The position numbers were made by a program, and so were the translations under genes. A stretch of 64,000 bases of DNA. Origin: Paenibacillus sedimenti (lineage in GTDB: Bacteria > Bacillota > Bacilli > Paenibacillales > NBRC-103111). The DNA lies in contig NZ_JACVVD010000009.1 in NCBI RefSeq assembly GCF_014534655.1, positions 238,428 to 302,427 on the forward strand, written 5' to 3'. Below are positions 55,683 through 64,000 of this stretch, in pieces. The notes beneath the pieces were generated by a model. The model ran no database searches, was not told the DNA's origin, and saw nothing but the letters and a program-made list of their open reading frames with translations. How positions within the stretch are numbered: the stretch's first letter is position 1; each line of letters starts with the position of its first letter.

Positions 55683-55777
55683 ACTTTTCCTATCCTCCTA
55701 ATTTGACAACTCCCATATAATCCTTGTATACGACTGGAAGAAAAGTTGGTTTCATTTTTTCGTTAGAGAAACCCTAT

Positions 55778-56263
55778 TTAAGATTGTATCGAATTCCGTT
55801 CGGCTTTGCGTAATTTCCGTGCTTCATAACGCGCCTCCGCCGTTTCAAACAACCGCTTCTCTTCCTCTGTCTCCGGGATGATCGCCGGTACGGGGCATGG
55901 TTGTCCCGTTTCATCGAGCGCAACGAAGGTAAGGTATGACGTAGCTGTTGTTTTCTTCTCTCCGGTTAGCAGGTTCTCCGATTCAACTTTAACATATACC
56001 TCCATAGAACTCCGGTGCGTCCACGTAACAAAAGCTTCAAGCTGGATGGCCTCGCCTAGCTTCACAGGTGCAAAGAAATCCAAACTGTCGCTTGAAGCTG
56101 TTACGACGCCTTTACGAGAATGGCGCATGGAGGCGATCGTCGCCACCTTATCGATGTATTGCATTACACGGCCGCCAAAGACGGTATGATGATAGTTCGT
56201 ATCCGCCGGTAAAATGATTTCCGTCAGCACGGTTCGGGAAAGTCTTGCGGGTTTAGCTTCCAA
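55778..56263 (-). CDS. acyl-CoA thioesterase (hotdog, YkhA/BACH type)
   Basis: 161 residues. ADTNYHHTVFGGRVMQYIDKVA and ASMRHSRKGVVTASSDSLDF are the motifs of hexameric cytosolic acyl-CoA hydrolases. They split medium or long acyl-CoA to free acid and CoA. It starts 44 bases after purT on the same strand and may share its transcript. Confidence 0.92.
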   Translation of the reverse strand: MEAKPARLSRTVLTEIILPADTNYHHTVFGGRVMQYIDKVATIASMRHSRKGVVTASSDSLDFFAPVKLGEAIQLEAFVTWTHRSSMEVYVKVESENLLTGEKKTTATSYLTFVALDETGQPCPVPAIIPETEEEKRLFETAEARYEARKLRKAERNSIQS

Positions 56264-56306
56264 TGCGTATTCCTCCTGATGACTCGCTTTAAAATCGGTC
56301 TATCGC

Positions 56307-57485
56307 TTATTCATAGTTGACTTTAAGTGCACTTGCCGCTTGCTTGGCAAGCTTGCGAGCTTCCTCTACGGTATCTGCGCTGCTGAGTGCAACAGCCATT
56401 CGGCGCCCCACTTTTGTCTCTGGTTTGCCAAATACGCGAACCTGAGTATTCGACACGGATAAAGCTTCTTCCAAGCCGCTGATCGTATAATTCGTTTGTT
56501 CTTGATCTGCTTTCAACGTATAGCTTGCCCCTGGAGTAAGAAGCCGAATACCTGTGATTGGCAGACCGAGAATTGCTCTTGCGTGAAGCGCGAATTCGCT
56601 AAGATCCTGAGTTGCCATCGTGACCATCCCTGTATCGTGCGGACGAGGAGAAACTTCACTGAAGTAAACGCCCTCTTTCGTTAGGAACAGTTCAACTCCG
56701 TATAGACCATAGCCGCCAAGAGCGTCAGTAATTGTCTTTGCTATATGCTGGGCTTCCTCTATTTGCTGCGTACTCATCGCATGCGGCTGCCAGGATTCGA
56801 TGTAGTCGCCGTCTTTTTGAATGTGACCGATCGGCTCGCAATATGTCGTTCCGGATACGGAACGGACGGTTAGCAGCGTGATTTCCGAATCAAAATGAAT
56901 GAATTCTTCAATGATGACGCGAGCGTTCTTCGCACGTCCGCCTTCCATCGCATAGTTCCACGATTGTTCCACATCGTCCGGCATGCGGCATACGCTCTGT
57001 CCTTTACCGGATGAACTCATGATCGGTTTAATGACGCATGGCGTTCCAATCTCGGCTACGCCTGCACGAAGCTCCTCCAAACTGTCGGCGAAAGCATATT
57101 TTGCTGTGCGCAGCTTCAGCGTTTCCGAAGCAAGACGACGGATGCCTTCACGATCCATGGTCAGTCGGGATGCCGTTGCTGTAGGAATGACGCGATAGCC
57201 TTCCTGCTCCAGTTCAACTAGCACAGGAGTAGCTATAGCTTCAATCTCCGGTACAATGAGATCCGGGCGTTCTTGCTCGATAAGCTTGCGGAGCTGCTCG
57301 CCGTCGAGCATGTTAATGACATGGCTGCGATGAGCGACTTGCATTGCTGGCGCATGTGCGTAACGATCTACGGCTATCGTTTCGATACCGAGACGCTGCG
57401 CCTCGATAACGACTTCTTTGCCGAGCTCGCCGGATCCGAGCAGCATGATTTTTTTCGCATTTTTGGATAAAGGTGCTCCGTACAT
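56307..57485 (-). CDS. purT: formate-dependent GAR transformylase 2
   Basis: 392 residues, full PurT length. It makes formyl-glycinamide ribonucleotide from GAR, formate and ATP in purine synthesis, bypassing folate-dependent PurN. ATP-grasp motifs are visible ([38 protein letters not shown]). ATG at 57485 with AAGGAGG about 11 bases before it; the longer frame to 57623 is not needed. No purine riboswitch is seen upstream. Confidence 0.94.
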   Translation of the reverse strand: MYGAPLSKNAKKIMLLGSGELGKEVVIEAQRLGIETIAVDRYAHAPAMQVAHRSHVINMLDGEQLRKLIEQERPDLIVPEIEAIATPVLVELEQEGYRVIPTATASRLTMDREGIRRLASETLKLRTAKYAFADSLEELRAGVAEIGTPCVIKPIMSSSGKGQSVCRMPDDVEQSWNYAMEGGRAKNARVIIEEFIHFDSEITLLTVRSVSGTTYCEPIGHIQKDGDYIESWQPHAMSTQQIEEAQHIAKTITDALGGYGLYGVELFLTKEGVYFSEVSPRPHDTGMVTMATQDLSEFALHARAILGLPITGIRLLTPGASYTLKADQEQTNYTISGLEEALSVSNTQVRVFGKPETKVGRRMAVALSSADTVEEARKLAKQAASALKVNYE

Positions 57486-57591
57486 GAGATGGAATTCCTC
57501 CTTGAAGTTGAAAATATGTAAATGAATAATAGGAATAAACGATGAAAATGAATGAATGATGACGACAATTTTTCTCGAATTAATAAGATAC

Positions 57592-57620
57592 AGGATTCGA
57601 TCCCGATCGACATCCTGTTC
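57592..57620 (-). promoter_or_regulatory. hairpin between the VWA gene and purT
   Basis: ACAGGAT...ATCCTGT with an inner TCGAT/ATCGA stem and a short loop. No T run follows, so it is not a clear intrinsic terminator; it may be the end of the VWA message or a purT leader structure. Confidence 0.4.
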
Positions 57621-57640
57621 CATTGTAAAGGATTTATTTA

Positions 57641-59563
57641 CTAAAAGATAGATTTCAGCAGCAGTTTGCGCAAAATCGGCGCCAGCTGCTGAGGAAGCTC
57701 ATCCACATTAGGCACTACGATGCTGCTGCGACCATAAATATTGCGCATTGTGATTCGCTGAGTTTCATGTACGGTGCCGTTGGCAAGGAAAACGCTGATC
57801 ACTTCAACGCCTAAGCGGCGAGCCTGAAGAACGGCCTCATAGGTGTCGAGGATGCCCGCATCATTGTAATTCGCTGCCGAAGGCTCGCCATCCGAGAACA
57901 CCAGCAGCACGCGCTGCCGCTCCGGGCGCCGCAGCAGCCGCTCGCTCATGCGGCGAATCGCGAAGCCGTCGCGGTTGTCCTGCTGCGGCTCGAGCTGCAG
58001 CAGAGCCGCACCGCGTCCGGGCGCGCAGGAGGAGCCGAAGTCGACCGCAACCTGGAACAGGTTCGGCGCCTCCTTCTCCGTGACGCGGTCCGCGTCCTCC
58101 CAGAATCCCACCACCTCGTGGGGGATTCGCAGTTCGCGCAGCGTCTCGTGAAACAGCACGAGACCGAGCTTGGTCTCGTCCATTTTGTCATACATGGACG
58201 CGGAGCAATCGACGAGCAGCGCGAACGCCGCGTCGAGTTGAGGCACTGGAGCGCGCTTCTTATAGAAGAGGCGCGGCGCTTCTTGCGTGACGGCTCGCGT
58301 CAGCCGCTTGTCGAGCCGCCCGAACAGCCGATCGCCGCTCGGGGCGATCCGCTTCCGCTCCAGCGTGCGCCTAATCGCACGCTGCAAAGGCTTTGCGAGC
58401 GGAGCCACCCGCTCGCTCAGGCGCCTGTAGGCAGCCTCCTGCGCAGCAGTGGGCCGCTCAGGCGCCAGCCACGTCGCCGTCGCATGCGCGTTGACGGCGC
58501 CCTCCCCGTGCCCCGCGGCAGCGGGCACGCCGAGGCTTTGGCGCCGCTCGCCGGCGGCGGCGCCGGTACGCTGCGCGCGCAGCGAGCGCCCCTGCGCGAT
58601 CGCGAGCGCCTGATCCGCAGCGTCGCCTTCGCGCGGCGCGTCACCGGGCGCGGCCGTGCGGGAGCCGCGCTCCAGCTCGAACCGCAGCAGCCCCGGGCTG
58701 CGGTCGCTGGTTTCACGGTGCCAAGTCGGCATCCGCTCTTGGCCCGGGAGCTGACGCTCCCCTTCCTGTTCGGGGAGCACATCCTCATTGGCAAGCCGCT
58801 TTACCCTCTTCAGCTCGCCTTCATAACGTGCGGGCAACGGCTTTTCCACCCCGCTGCCCGGCTGCATCCAAAAATACTGCACCTGCGCATCCCGGCGCAG
58901 CCAATACGCCAGCGAGTCCATCATCGCCTCGCAGCATGCCGCGACCTCCGTCGTATGCTCCGCCTCCTCAACTTGCTCAAGCAACGGATATAAGCCGGAT
59001 AACCTGTGCATGAGTTCCTGAAGCTGTTCCCCCTGCGCAGCGGTCCATTCCGCTCCTGTAAACCAACCATATACAAGCAGAAGGATCGATTCGGCCAGCT
59101 CTCCTTTTTGCAGGTGCGAGCGCAGCTTATGCTGATAATACGCCGTAAGAATGCGATGACGTTGCATAAAAACACGCGCTGTCCCCGATCTGCGTCTACG
59201 ACAAATTCGCTCCAGCCGCATATCTTCGCATAAAGCAAATAATTGATTGGCCAGCTTAGGCAAGCTCGCAGTTTGACAGTAGATTAAATAGTTTCGCACC
59301 GCATCTGCACTGGTAAACCAGGCACTGCCGATACCGCGCAAGTATACATCGCTCTTCAAACCAGCTGTCTTATCCACAGGACTAAAGTCCCGCCAGAACT
59401 GACTCACTGTAATTCGCGCGGCTGCTTCCTCATAAGCGGCATGAAAAGCCGGTTCCAACTCCATCTCTTTACGCCCGGTAAACAAGCGTGCCAAGTCCAA
59501 TAGCTGCATGTGGAGGAGAGAATCGATTTTATCATCCAATAAACTCAATTTTCCAACGAACAT
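57641..59563 (-). CDS. NorD/CobT-like VWA protein with a low-complexity centre
   Basis: 640 residues from the ATG at 59563, four bases after the AAA gene stop. The N-terminal half is helical and Cys/His-poor. Residues about 265-380 are a disordered Ala/Arg/Glu/Gly-rich segment encoded by strikingly G+C-rich DNA. The C-terminal VWA domain has a MIDAS (DCSAS at 452-456, FSDGEP near 556). In NorQ/NorD pairs the VWA protein targets the ATPase to a metal enzyme; the client here is unknown. Confidence 0.82.
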   Translation of the reverse strand: MFVGKLSLLDDKIDSLLHMQLLDLARLFTGRKEMELEPAFHAAYEEAAARITVSQFWRDFSPVDKTAGLKSDVYLRGIGSAWFTSADAVRNYLIYCQTASLPKLANQLFALCEDMRLERICRRRRSGTARVFMQRHRILTAYYQHKLRSHLQKGELAESILLLVYGWFTGAEWTAAQGEQLQELMHRLSGLYPLLEQVEEAEHTTEVAACCEAMMDSLAYWLRRDAQVQYFWMQPGSGVEKPLPARYEGELKRVKRLANEDVLPEQEGERQLPGQERMPTWHRETSDRSPGLLRFELERGSRTAAPGDAPREGDAADQALAIAQGRSLRAQRTGAAAGERRQSLGVPAAAGHGEGAVNAHATATWLAPERPTAAQEAAYRRLSERVAPLAKPLQRAIRRTLERKRIAPSGDRLFGRLDKRLTRAVTQEAPRLFYKKRAPVPQLDAAFALLVDCSASMYDKMDETKLGLVLFHETLRELRIPHEVVGFWEDADRVTEKEAPNLFQVAVDFGSSCAPGRGAALLQLEPQQDNRDGFAIRRMSERLLRRPERQRVLLVFSDGEPSAANYNDAGILDTYEAVLQARRLGVEVISVFLANGTVHETQRITMRNIYGRSSIVVPNVDELPQQLAPILRKLLLKSIF

Positions 59564-59567
59564 CGCC

Positions 59568-60458
59568 CTAAAATAACGTTTCTGCCGCATTCATTACGGC
59601 AGCCCGTTCCCTTTCATCCTCCAATTTATCGGCTATTGCCCGGGAAACAGCTCGTATAGGAGGTATGTAGGCGGTCAGATCGCAGGCATCAAGCAGCGCC
59701 CGAATCGAGCCTGCTTCATCCGGTAATTGGCCCAGCTCAATCAACGTCAACAAATCCGCAGATAGCTGCACGTATGTCTTGAGCAATTTTTCGTCACGCA
59801 GTATGGATTTGCCTCGCAGTAGCTGCAGCAGTAAGTCCCCTTGCAAGTAAGGCACATCAATGGTCACAAAACGATTTTTCAATGCTTCATTCAACGGAAC
59901 GGTACCAATGTAGCCTTCGTTAATGGCCGCAATGACCCGAAAATCGGGATGCGCCGTTACGACTTCTCCTGTAAAATGATTCGTAATCGATCTGCGATGA
60001 TCCAAAACCCCGTTAATGAGCGGCAGCGTCTCCGGTTTGGCCATATTAATTTCATCTATGTATAGGTAATGCCCTTTGGCCATTGCTTTCATGATTGGTC
60101 CGGGAATAAATTCAATCCGCGATGATCCTTGCTCATTCTGGGTTAACGTTTTGAAACCAAGCAGCGCTTCTGCATCAAGGTCCGTGGAACAATTCACGGC
60201 ATGAAGCGGTTGACCGAACAATGAAGATACGTGCTCGGCAAGCTTCGTTTTGCCTGAACCGGTGGGTCCTTTAAGAAGCACATTCTTGCCTAAGAATAGT
60301 GCTATTACAGCATCCTGGAGTACTTCCTCGTTGGGAGTCTCAAACTCAGCAGAGCCCACAAGCTTACGGTCTTCAGACGTAAGTTTTCCCTCTTTGATTT
60401 GTTGCTTTCTTTGTTCTAAATGTTCCGATATTTCTGGAGGCAAAGACAATGACAACAT
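59568..60458 (-). CDS. MoxR/NorQ-like AAA+ ATPase
   Basis: 296 residues. Walker A is GPTGSGKT at 64-71; the Walker B region is LYIDEINMAKPETLPLINGV and sensor 1 is RVIAAINEGY. The NorQ/CbbQ subfamily remodels enzymes in concert with a VWA partner, which is the following gene. Start at 60458 has GGAAAGGAA upstream. No client gene (nitric oxide reductase, rubisco) is in sight. Confidence 0.88.
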   Translation of the reverse strand: MLSLSLPPEISEHLEQRKQQIKEGKLTSEDRKLVGSAEFETPNEEVLQDAVIALFLGKNVLLKGPTGSGKTKLAEHVSSLFGQPLHAVNCSTDLDAEALLGFKTLTQNEQGSSRIEFIPGPIMKAMAKGHYLYIDEINMAKPETLPLINGVLDHRRSITNHFTGEVVTAHPDFRVIAAINEGYIGTVPLNEALKNRFVTIDVPYLQGDLLLQLLRGKSILRDEKLLKTYVQLSADLLTLIELGQLPDEAGSIRALLDACDLTAYIPPIRAVSRAIADKLEDERERAAVMNAAETLF

Positions 60459-60532
60459 GAAATTTCGATTCCTTTCCTGATCCTTTTGTAACCCTACTAT
60501 TCATCAGGAAACTCCTATTGTCAAGCTTCTTC

Positions 60533-60745
60533 TCAAGACAACCCAACTTCTTCTATGATCGCATGAGAATAAAAAGCCATTTGTCCCCCGCATAAAGGAC
60601 ATCGCGGTTTAGCCGGTGATTCATTGTATAAAATGGCTAAGCCGTAAGCCGTTTCATAATTAATCGCTTGGATAACATCTTCTTTGCGAACATACTCACA
60701 GCTGCGAGAGCTGCAGTAGGCGCGAACCTTATACCGATTGCTCAT
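60533..60745 (-). CDS. small Cys-rich protein of unknown function
   Basis: 70 residues. Two cysteine pairs (YCSSRSC, CPLCGG) suggest a zinc knuckle. The start overlaps the stop of the upstream small gene by four bases (ATGA), so translation is coupled. Family not recognised. Confidence 0.65.
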   Translation of the reverse strand: MSNRYKVRAYCSSRSCEYVRKEDVIQAINYETAYGLAILYNESPAKPRCPLCGGQMAFYSHAIIEEVGLS

Positions 60746-60939
60746 GCTTCGGTATCTACACCCGGGAAGTCCATATTTAATATGACGGTGAACGCATCTT
60801 CTGCTCTTTGAATCACCTGATAAACCTCCACATAGGGTGTGTGATATTGGTTCTCAGCTTCGTTTACCAATTCTTCAAGCGCTTCACTTAACGAATCGTT
60901 CTCATTCAGCTTCACTTCAGCAAAATATTGTTTAAGCAT
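60742..60939 (-). CDS. small acidic protein of unknown function
   Basis: 65 residues from ATG at 60939, with GAGGG six bases upstream; a longer in-frame reading to 61137 overlaps a terminator. One helix-rich acidic half (NENDSLSEALEELVNEAENQ) and a strand-rich end (VEVYQVIQRAEDAFTVILNM). Possibly spore-related by location only; not recognised. Confidence 0.6.
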   Translation of the reverse strand: MLKQYFAEVKLNENDSLSEALEELVNEAENQYHTPYVEVYQVIQRAEDAFTVILNMDFPGVDTEA

Positions 60940-60982
60940 CATCAACCCTCTTTTCTTTAGATGGCAGCTTAACATGCAACGG

Positions 60983-61016
60983 AAAACCCCCAGCTCGTCA
61001 CTAGACGACTGAGGGT
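60983..61016 (-). terminator. terminator of the Gln-rich protein gene
   Basis: ACCCTCAG-CGTC/GACG-GCTGGGGGT hairpin followed by TTTTCC on the minus strand, ten bases after the stop. Confidence 0.83.
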
Positions 61017-61025
61017 GAGTTATTC

Positions 61026-61355
61026 TTAGTGGCGCTGATATGCTTGGGTGGGGTTCAAATATTGATTTTGTGCAGCTTGATTCGCAAACATCTGCTGTTG
61101 AATCGCTTGCTCCAATTGCGCACACATTTGTAAACATTGATTCATCTGCTGCAAGGCTTGTGCGTGTCCTTGAAGCGCGTGATCAATCATTTGAACCGCT
61201 TGCTGCTCTCTTTGCGCTAATTGTTGAAGTTGCTGAGCATTCTGAAGCTCTTGTTGTCTCATTTGTTGATACATGCCATTTGCTTGTTGAGTCTGTGCAA
61301 TCAATTGTGAAATGATTTGCTGGCATTGGCCAATTTTTTGTGCGATTTGATGCAT
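61026..61355 (-). CDS. Gln-rich coiled-coil protein of unknown function
   Basis: 109 residues from ATG at 61355, with AAGGAGGAG in front; TTG at 61385 overlaps that site. About a third of the residues are Gln, in heptad-like helices (QQLQQLAQREQQAVQMIDHA). It has two Cys (QCQQ, LQMCAQ) and a tail with Tyr/Pro. Composition resembles small spore-coat or forespore proteins of Bacilli. A role in spores is inference from composition and the YhcN neighbour. Confidence 0.62.
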   Translation of the reverse strand: MHQIAQKIGQCQQIISQLIAQTQQANGMYQQMRQQELQNAQQLQQLAQREQQAVQMIDHALQGHAQALQQMNQCLQMCAQLEQAIQQQMFANQAAQNQYLNPTQAYQRH

Positions 61356-61448
61356 TTGTACTTGCTCCTCCTTAGGGTTTAACAAAGTTAACAGTTATCA
61401 AACTGCCGCACTTATTATGCCTAACCTTACGAGGAATAAACATATATT

Positions 61449-62159
61449 TTATTTCGTCATGAGATTATTTTGACCTGTTGAATAATTCGGAAAAGCATAT
61501 TGGATCATCGTATTAAATTCATTCAAGTAGGTGTCCATCATTTTATTCTTACGTTGTTGTCCGTCATAGAAAAGCATCCTATTAACAAAATGAGGATTCG
61601 CCGAAATGAAAATATTAGCATCCGGATACACGCGGGCTAGTGTACGTCTGATCGCATTAGCGGTTTCCGAAGGCAGTGGTCTTGATGAAATCCAATCCAT
61701 TTGTGCCCCGTCTCCAGTTCCAAATAGTCCAGCCTCCGATTCCGGGTCATTATTCTTGCTGAGTTCTTGTTCATGCTTGTTCATCCCCATAGCCTGCATC
61801 CCGCCCAGATCAACGGCTACATAAATGTTATGGTCTGTAACAGCCACGGCCGAAGAACCAACATGAGCGGCTTGGACAATCCGATCTGCTAAATCTCTGT
61901 TCATCGACAAGTTAGAGTTATTATGTGCCTTGCTATTATCCAATGTTGCCGGGACCATGGTAGGCTTAGGCGATTGAAACAAACTTTTGGCGCCGATTGA
62001 CGCATTTTCATTGTTACGTGAATCGGCATCCCAACTACCTGCATCTACATTGGATTGGTTGGGCCTCACTTCAGCTTTGGTGCGGTTCAATTGTGCGCAG
62101 GCAGTCATTGTAAAAATCAAGCCAGCTATCAGGGCCATTTGGATCATTAATTTGTTCAC
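61449..62159 (-). CDS. YhcN/YlaJ family sporulation lipoprotein
   Basis: 236 residues from GTG at 62159 (AAGGAAGGG six bases upstream). A signal peptide with lipobox TMTAC gives Cys21. The YhcN/YlaJ domain begins near residue 90 (LADRIVQAAHVGSSAVAVTDH) and includes VYVAVDLGG-type and NIFISANPHFV strands. These lipoproteins are found in the spore inner membrane and help germination. The in-frame ATG upstream (62234) would bury the signal peptide. Confidence 0.87.
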   Translation of the reverse strand: MNKLMIQMALIAGLIFTMTACAQLNRTKAEVRPNQSNVDAGSWDADSRNNENASIGAKSLFQSPKPTMVPATLDNSKAHNNSNLSMNRDLADRIVQAAHVGSSAVAVTDHNIYVAVDLGGMQAMGMNKHEQELSKNNDPESEAGLFGTGDGAQMDWISSRPLPSETANAIRRTLARVYPDANIFISANPHFVNRMLFYDGQQRKNKMMDTYLNEFNTMIQYAFPNYSTGQNNLMTK

Positions 62160-62193
62160 TAGAATCCCTTCCTTCGATTGGTTCATTCGTACC

Positions 62194-62349
62194 TTATTTC
62201 TTCTCATTCCTGTCTTCTTCATGCGAATATGCAATCAATGCGATATCATAACCGAGTTCGTGCTTCATCCGCGATTCCAAGCTGCGAAGCTCTTGAATCA
62301 AGTCTTCTCGATTATCCAAATCTGCAAACTGATAAGACTCTACGCCCAT
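62194..62349 (-). CDS. small protein of unknown function (51 residues)
   Basis: ATG at 62349 with GAGGGGTG about 11 bases upstream. The peptide (MGVESYQFADLDNREDLIQ...) is acidic, helical and conserved-looking, ending NEKK. It ends 34 bases before the YhcN gene, so they are cotranscribed. Not recognised. A longer frame to 62421 is less likely. Confidence 0.52.
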   Translation of the reverse strand: MGVESYQFADLDNREDLIQELRSLESRMKHELGYDIALIAYSHEEDRNEKK

Positions 62350-62446
62350 GTACTTATGTACACCCCTCTCTCGACAACATTGATCAATGTTAATATGGAC
62401 AAATGTCCTGATTTTTACCATGCAAAATATAGTAGGTAGCGTTTGT

Positions 62447-62473
62447 TAGGGGGCAGTAGAAACCCCCAATTTA
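62447..62473 (-). other. GGGGG/CCCCC hairpin, no clear terminator tail
   Basis: Minus strand TGGGGG-TTTCTACTG-CCCCCTA. It lies 56-82 bases after the stop of the 49-residue CxxC gene. No T run follows, so it could be an RNA stabiliser or an imperfect terminator. Confidence 0.4.
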
Positions 62474-62528
62474 AAATTGCATTTCTCGAATCTAAGTAGC
62501 AGCTTGTCCCGATTGTTTATGCAATTGT

Positions 62529-62678
62529 TTATCCTTTTAGAGACATAAGCCATTCGGTATAACATATACTGCAGAGTACTTCATAGTGATCTTCGATTCC
62601 ATCTTCTTGGTAAACAGTGATACTGTGCGCTGCTTGGGATTCGGTATCTTTTTCGCAATGTTGACAAATGTAAGTCAT
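62529..62678 (-). CDS. small double-CxxC protein (49 residues)
   Basis: ATG at 62678 with AAGGTG upstream, TAA at 62531-62529. Two cysteine pairs, ICQHCEKD and CSICYTEW, make a likely zinc ribbon, with an acidic middle. It is too short for usual gene calling but carries every sign of being real: ribosome binding site, conserved-looking motif and position between two annotated genes. Function unknown. Confidence 0.68.
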   Translation of the reverse strand: MTYICQHCEKDTESQAAHSITVYQEDGIEDHYEVLCSICYTEWLMSLKG

Positions 62679-62717
62679 AAGTCACCTTCTTTCAAATGCT
62701 ACTATCAAATGCGACAT

Positions 62718-63062
62718 TTATTTCACCTTATTCGTATCGTCCAGCATCAGCATATGGATTAAATATTCAACTACGCCTAGCAGTGCCACAATAATAAGCA
62801 GCTCTGAAACGGACAAAGTCCAATCCATATAAGAACCAACCATCCACAAAAAAACAAAACTTAGAAAAGCGTCCGCCGTTGTTGCTACATTGTTACTCTT
62901 TGAGTATCTTAGTATGACTTGATCACCCACGAAATAAGCAATGACGGATAATGCCATTCCTGTTAAAAAAGCCATTGTGAAAGACGCTTCAGAAAACCAT
63001 AACAACAACGGCACGACTACAATACTATTTAAAAGCACTTTGATGATAAATTTTCCAAGCAT
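62718..63062 (-). CDS. YndM family (DUF2512) membrane protein
   Basis: 114 residues with four hydrophobic segments (about 5-20, 28-45, 65-80, 88-105). LLNSIVVVPLLLWFSEASF and YFVGDQVILR match YndM of Bacillus, a small membrane protein of unknown function seen in spore formers. The gene starts with GGAGG. It is read in the same direction as the CxxC gene, 39 bases downstream. Confidence 0.85.
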   Translation of the reverse strand: MLGKFIIKVLLNSIVVVPLLLWFSEASFTMAFLTGMALSVIAYFVGDQVILRYSKSNNVATTADAFLSFVFLWMVGSYMDWTLSVSELLIIVALLGVVEYLIHMLMLDDTNKVK

Positions 63063-63213
63063 AGCTCATGCCTCCTTCATTTGATAAAAGGCTAACAGCT
63101 GCCAATACGAATGTAGAGTTTGAAGTTTTCAAATCTGCAAGCATACCATAGTTTGAGCAATACTCGAACAATCCATCCTATATCCCGGCAACCAGTGTGT
63201 GGTAGAAAACAAC

Positions 63214-63252
63214 AAAAGAGCCTTCTTGGGATTGCTCTCAAAAAAGGCTCTT
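63214..63252 (-). terminator. terminator of the 113-residue hypothetical gene
   Basis: AAGAGCCTT/AAGGCTCTT hairpin followed by TTGTTGTTTTC on the minus strand. The bases between it and yndM (63063-63213) show nothing more. Confidence 0.75.
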
Positions 63253-63320
63253 CCCATCACTTTCTTGGAGGGATAGCATTGTACTTACAGGCAAAATCTA
63301 AGCCTTAAATATGTAATGGG

Positions 63321-63662
63321 TTAATCAGTAGTGATGAAGTAAGTGGCAAGCTCTGTCTGAATCTCCATGCTATTTTCCCTTTGAACACCATGAAAGTGTT
63401 CGCTGAAAGGAATTTCGTAACTATCTTCGGGAAGCTTTTGTTTTTCACCATCATGAGTCGCGATGCTTCCACTCCCGCGAAGTACGATCGCCTGTGGTGA
63501 TAGATATGCATCTTCGGTATCTGTAAAGTTCATTAATCCAATCTCGTGTACTTCAATTTCTATCTGATCTATATCTTCTTGATCTTCCTTTTTAATCATA
63601 ATGCTTTTTTCTTTATTAGCTTCAAACCAGCCACATACCTGTTGTATTGATAATTCCTCCAT
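63321..63662 (-). CDS. hypothetical acidic protein (113 residues)
   Basis: Acidic soluble protein with strand-rich centre (QAIVLRGSGSIATHDG, YEIPFSEHFHGVQRENSM). No signal peptide or family recognised. ATG at 63662 with AAGGGA upstream. It is the last protein gene before the rRNA operon end. Confidence 0.68.
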   Translation of the reverse strand: MEELSIQQVCGWFEANKEKSIMIKKEDQEDIDQIEIEVHEIGLMNFTDTEDAYLSPQAIVLRGSGSIATHDGEKQKLPEDSYEIPFSEHFHGVQRENSMEIQTELATYFITTD

Positions 63663-63844
63663 AGTGTTACCCGTCCCTTACTAGTGATATTGGTAAGCAA
63701 GAGTATTCTTTACAATTGTGTATATAACCTATTCTTAACTTTTGGTGCCAATAACTGTTACTTTTTGTTTTTTGGGAGAGTCAACCCTCTAGGGTACATA
63801 GTTTTTGTCGGCTTTTCTTCCCCTAATTCCCATCGATAAGAAAC

Positions 63845-63885
63845 AAAAAGACCTCACTCTAGATAACCTAGAAGTGAGGTCTTTT
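63845..63885 (-). terminator. terminator of the rRNA operon
   Basis: AAGACCTCACTTCTAG/CTAGAGTGAGGTCTT with TTTTTGTTTCTT on the minus strand, immediately after the 5S rRNA gene. The 63663-63844 space before it holds no gene that I can see. Confidence 0.93.
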
Positions 63886-63889
63886 ATCT

Positions 63890-64000
63890 GCTTGGCAACG
63901 TTCTACTCTCCCAGAACCCTTCGGTTCAAGTACCATCGACGCTGGAGGGCTTAACGGTCGTGTTCGAGATGGGAACGCGTGGGTCCCCTCCGCCATCATC
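63890..64000 (-). rRNA. rrf: 5S ribosomal RNA (5' end beyond the window)
   Basis: The reverse complement reads GGCGGAGGGGACCCACGCGT, TCCCATCTCGAACACG, GTTAAGCCCTCCAGC, GATGGTACT and ends in GAGAGTAGAACGTTGCCAAGC, a complete 5S body without its first few bases. The rest of an rRNA operon should follow to the right. Confidence 0.97.

Noticed and set aside
57486..57640. Purine riboswitch or PurR box upstream of purT
   Set aside because: No purine riboswitch core is present. TCGAAT-N14-ATTCGA is visible but does not fit the PurR box well.
58118..58993. Plus-strand ORF of 291 codons
   Set aside because: Antisense to the VWA gene in the G+C-rich linker region, where stop codons are rare in all frames; Arg/Leu/Ala-rich, no ribosome binding site.

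Overview
The window looks like chromosomal DNA of an endospore-forming Firmicute, most likely Paenibacillaceae. The signs are AAGGAGG-type ribosome binding sites throughout, a YhcN/YlaJ-type spore lipoprotein, a YndM (DUF2512) protein, a YtxJ bacilliredoxin, a Bacillus-type FadR regulon, a YezD protein and a Gram-positive 5S rRNA gene. I see no phage, plasmid, intact insertion sequence, tRNA or CRISPR array. The content is mainly core metabolism with a few decayed genes and several well-formed regulatory sites.

Layout. 0-2.4 kb: the tail of an unknown gene and an orphan multi-PAS histidine kinase. 2.6-10.4 kb: zinc-dependent phospholipase C-like protein, M3 oligopeptidase, ung, topB, an Asp-box beta-propeller gene coupled to a MoaD/ThiS-like gene, and a YfcE-type phosphodiesterase. 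10.5-13.6 kb: a RavA-ViaA-like MoxR ATPase/VWA pair, followed by an intergenic element with terminal and central inverted repeats. 14-17.7 kb: YvyF-like zinc ribbon protein, MOSC, PIG-L deacetylase, hisS behind a T-box-like leader, glutathione peroxidase. 17.9-26.3 kb: helD, a PPOX-class flavoprotein, two DegV paralogs, an unlisted 36-codon ORF with its own terminator, a two-component system with a relic SDR gene just upstream, and trhA. 26.3-34.1 kb: SGNH hydrolase, M20 peptidase, MFS and EamA transporters, ytxJ, a Tat-type metallophosphoesterase and a PucR regulator with a strong promoter and two palindromes.

34.3-46.9 kb is a complete fatty-acid beta-oxidation region. One strand carries fadF-fadN-fadA-fadE-lcfA-thioesterase and the other fadR-etfB-etfA. 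A textbook FadR box lies just downstream of the fadR promoter, and a CcpA cre-like site lies upstream of fadF. LcfA activates fatty acids, FadE, FadN and FadA carry out the cycle, EtfAB takes the electrons and FadF probably passes them to quinone.

47-54.7 kb: an ester-cyclase pseudogene with two stops, an alpha/beta hydrolase, then a sulfate-import operon (sbp-cysT-cysW-cysA-hydrolase-yezD). A divergent sulfur-associated DUF4395 gene shares an almost identical operator with it. 54.9-60.5 kb: AIM24-like protein, acyl-CoA thioesterase, purT, and a second MoxR/VWA pair whose VWA protein has a very G+C-rich low-complexity centre. 60.5-63.7 kb: small genes, some probably sporulation-linked. The window ends in the terminator and 3' part of a 5S rRNA gene, so an rRNA operon enters from the right on the minus strand.
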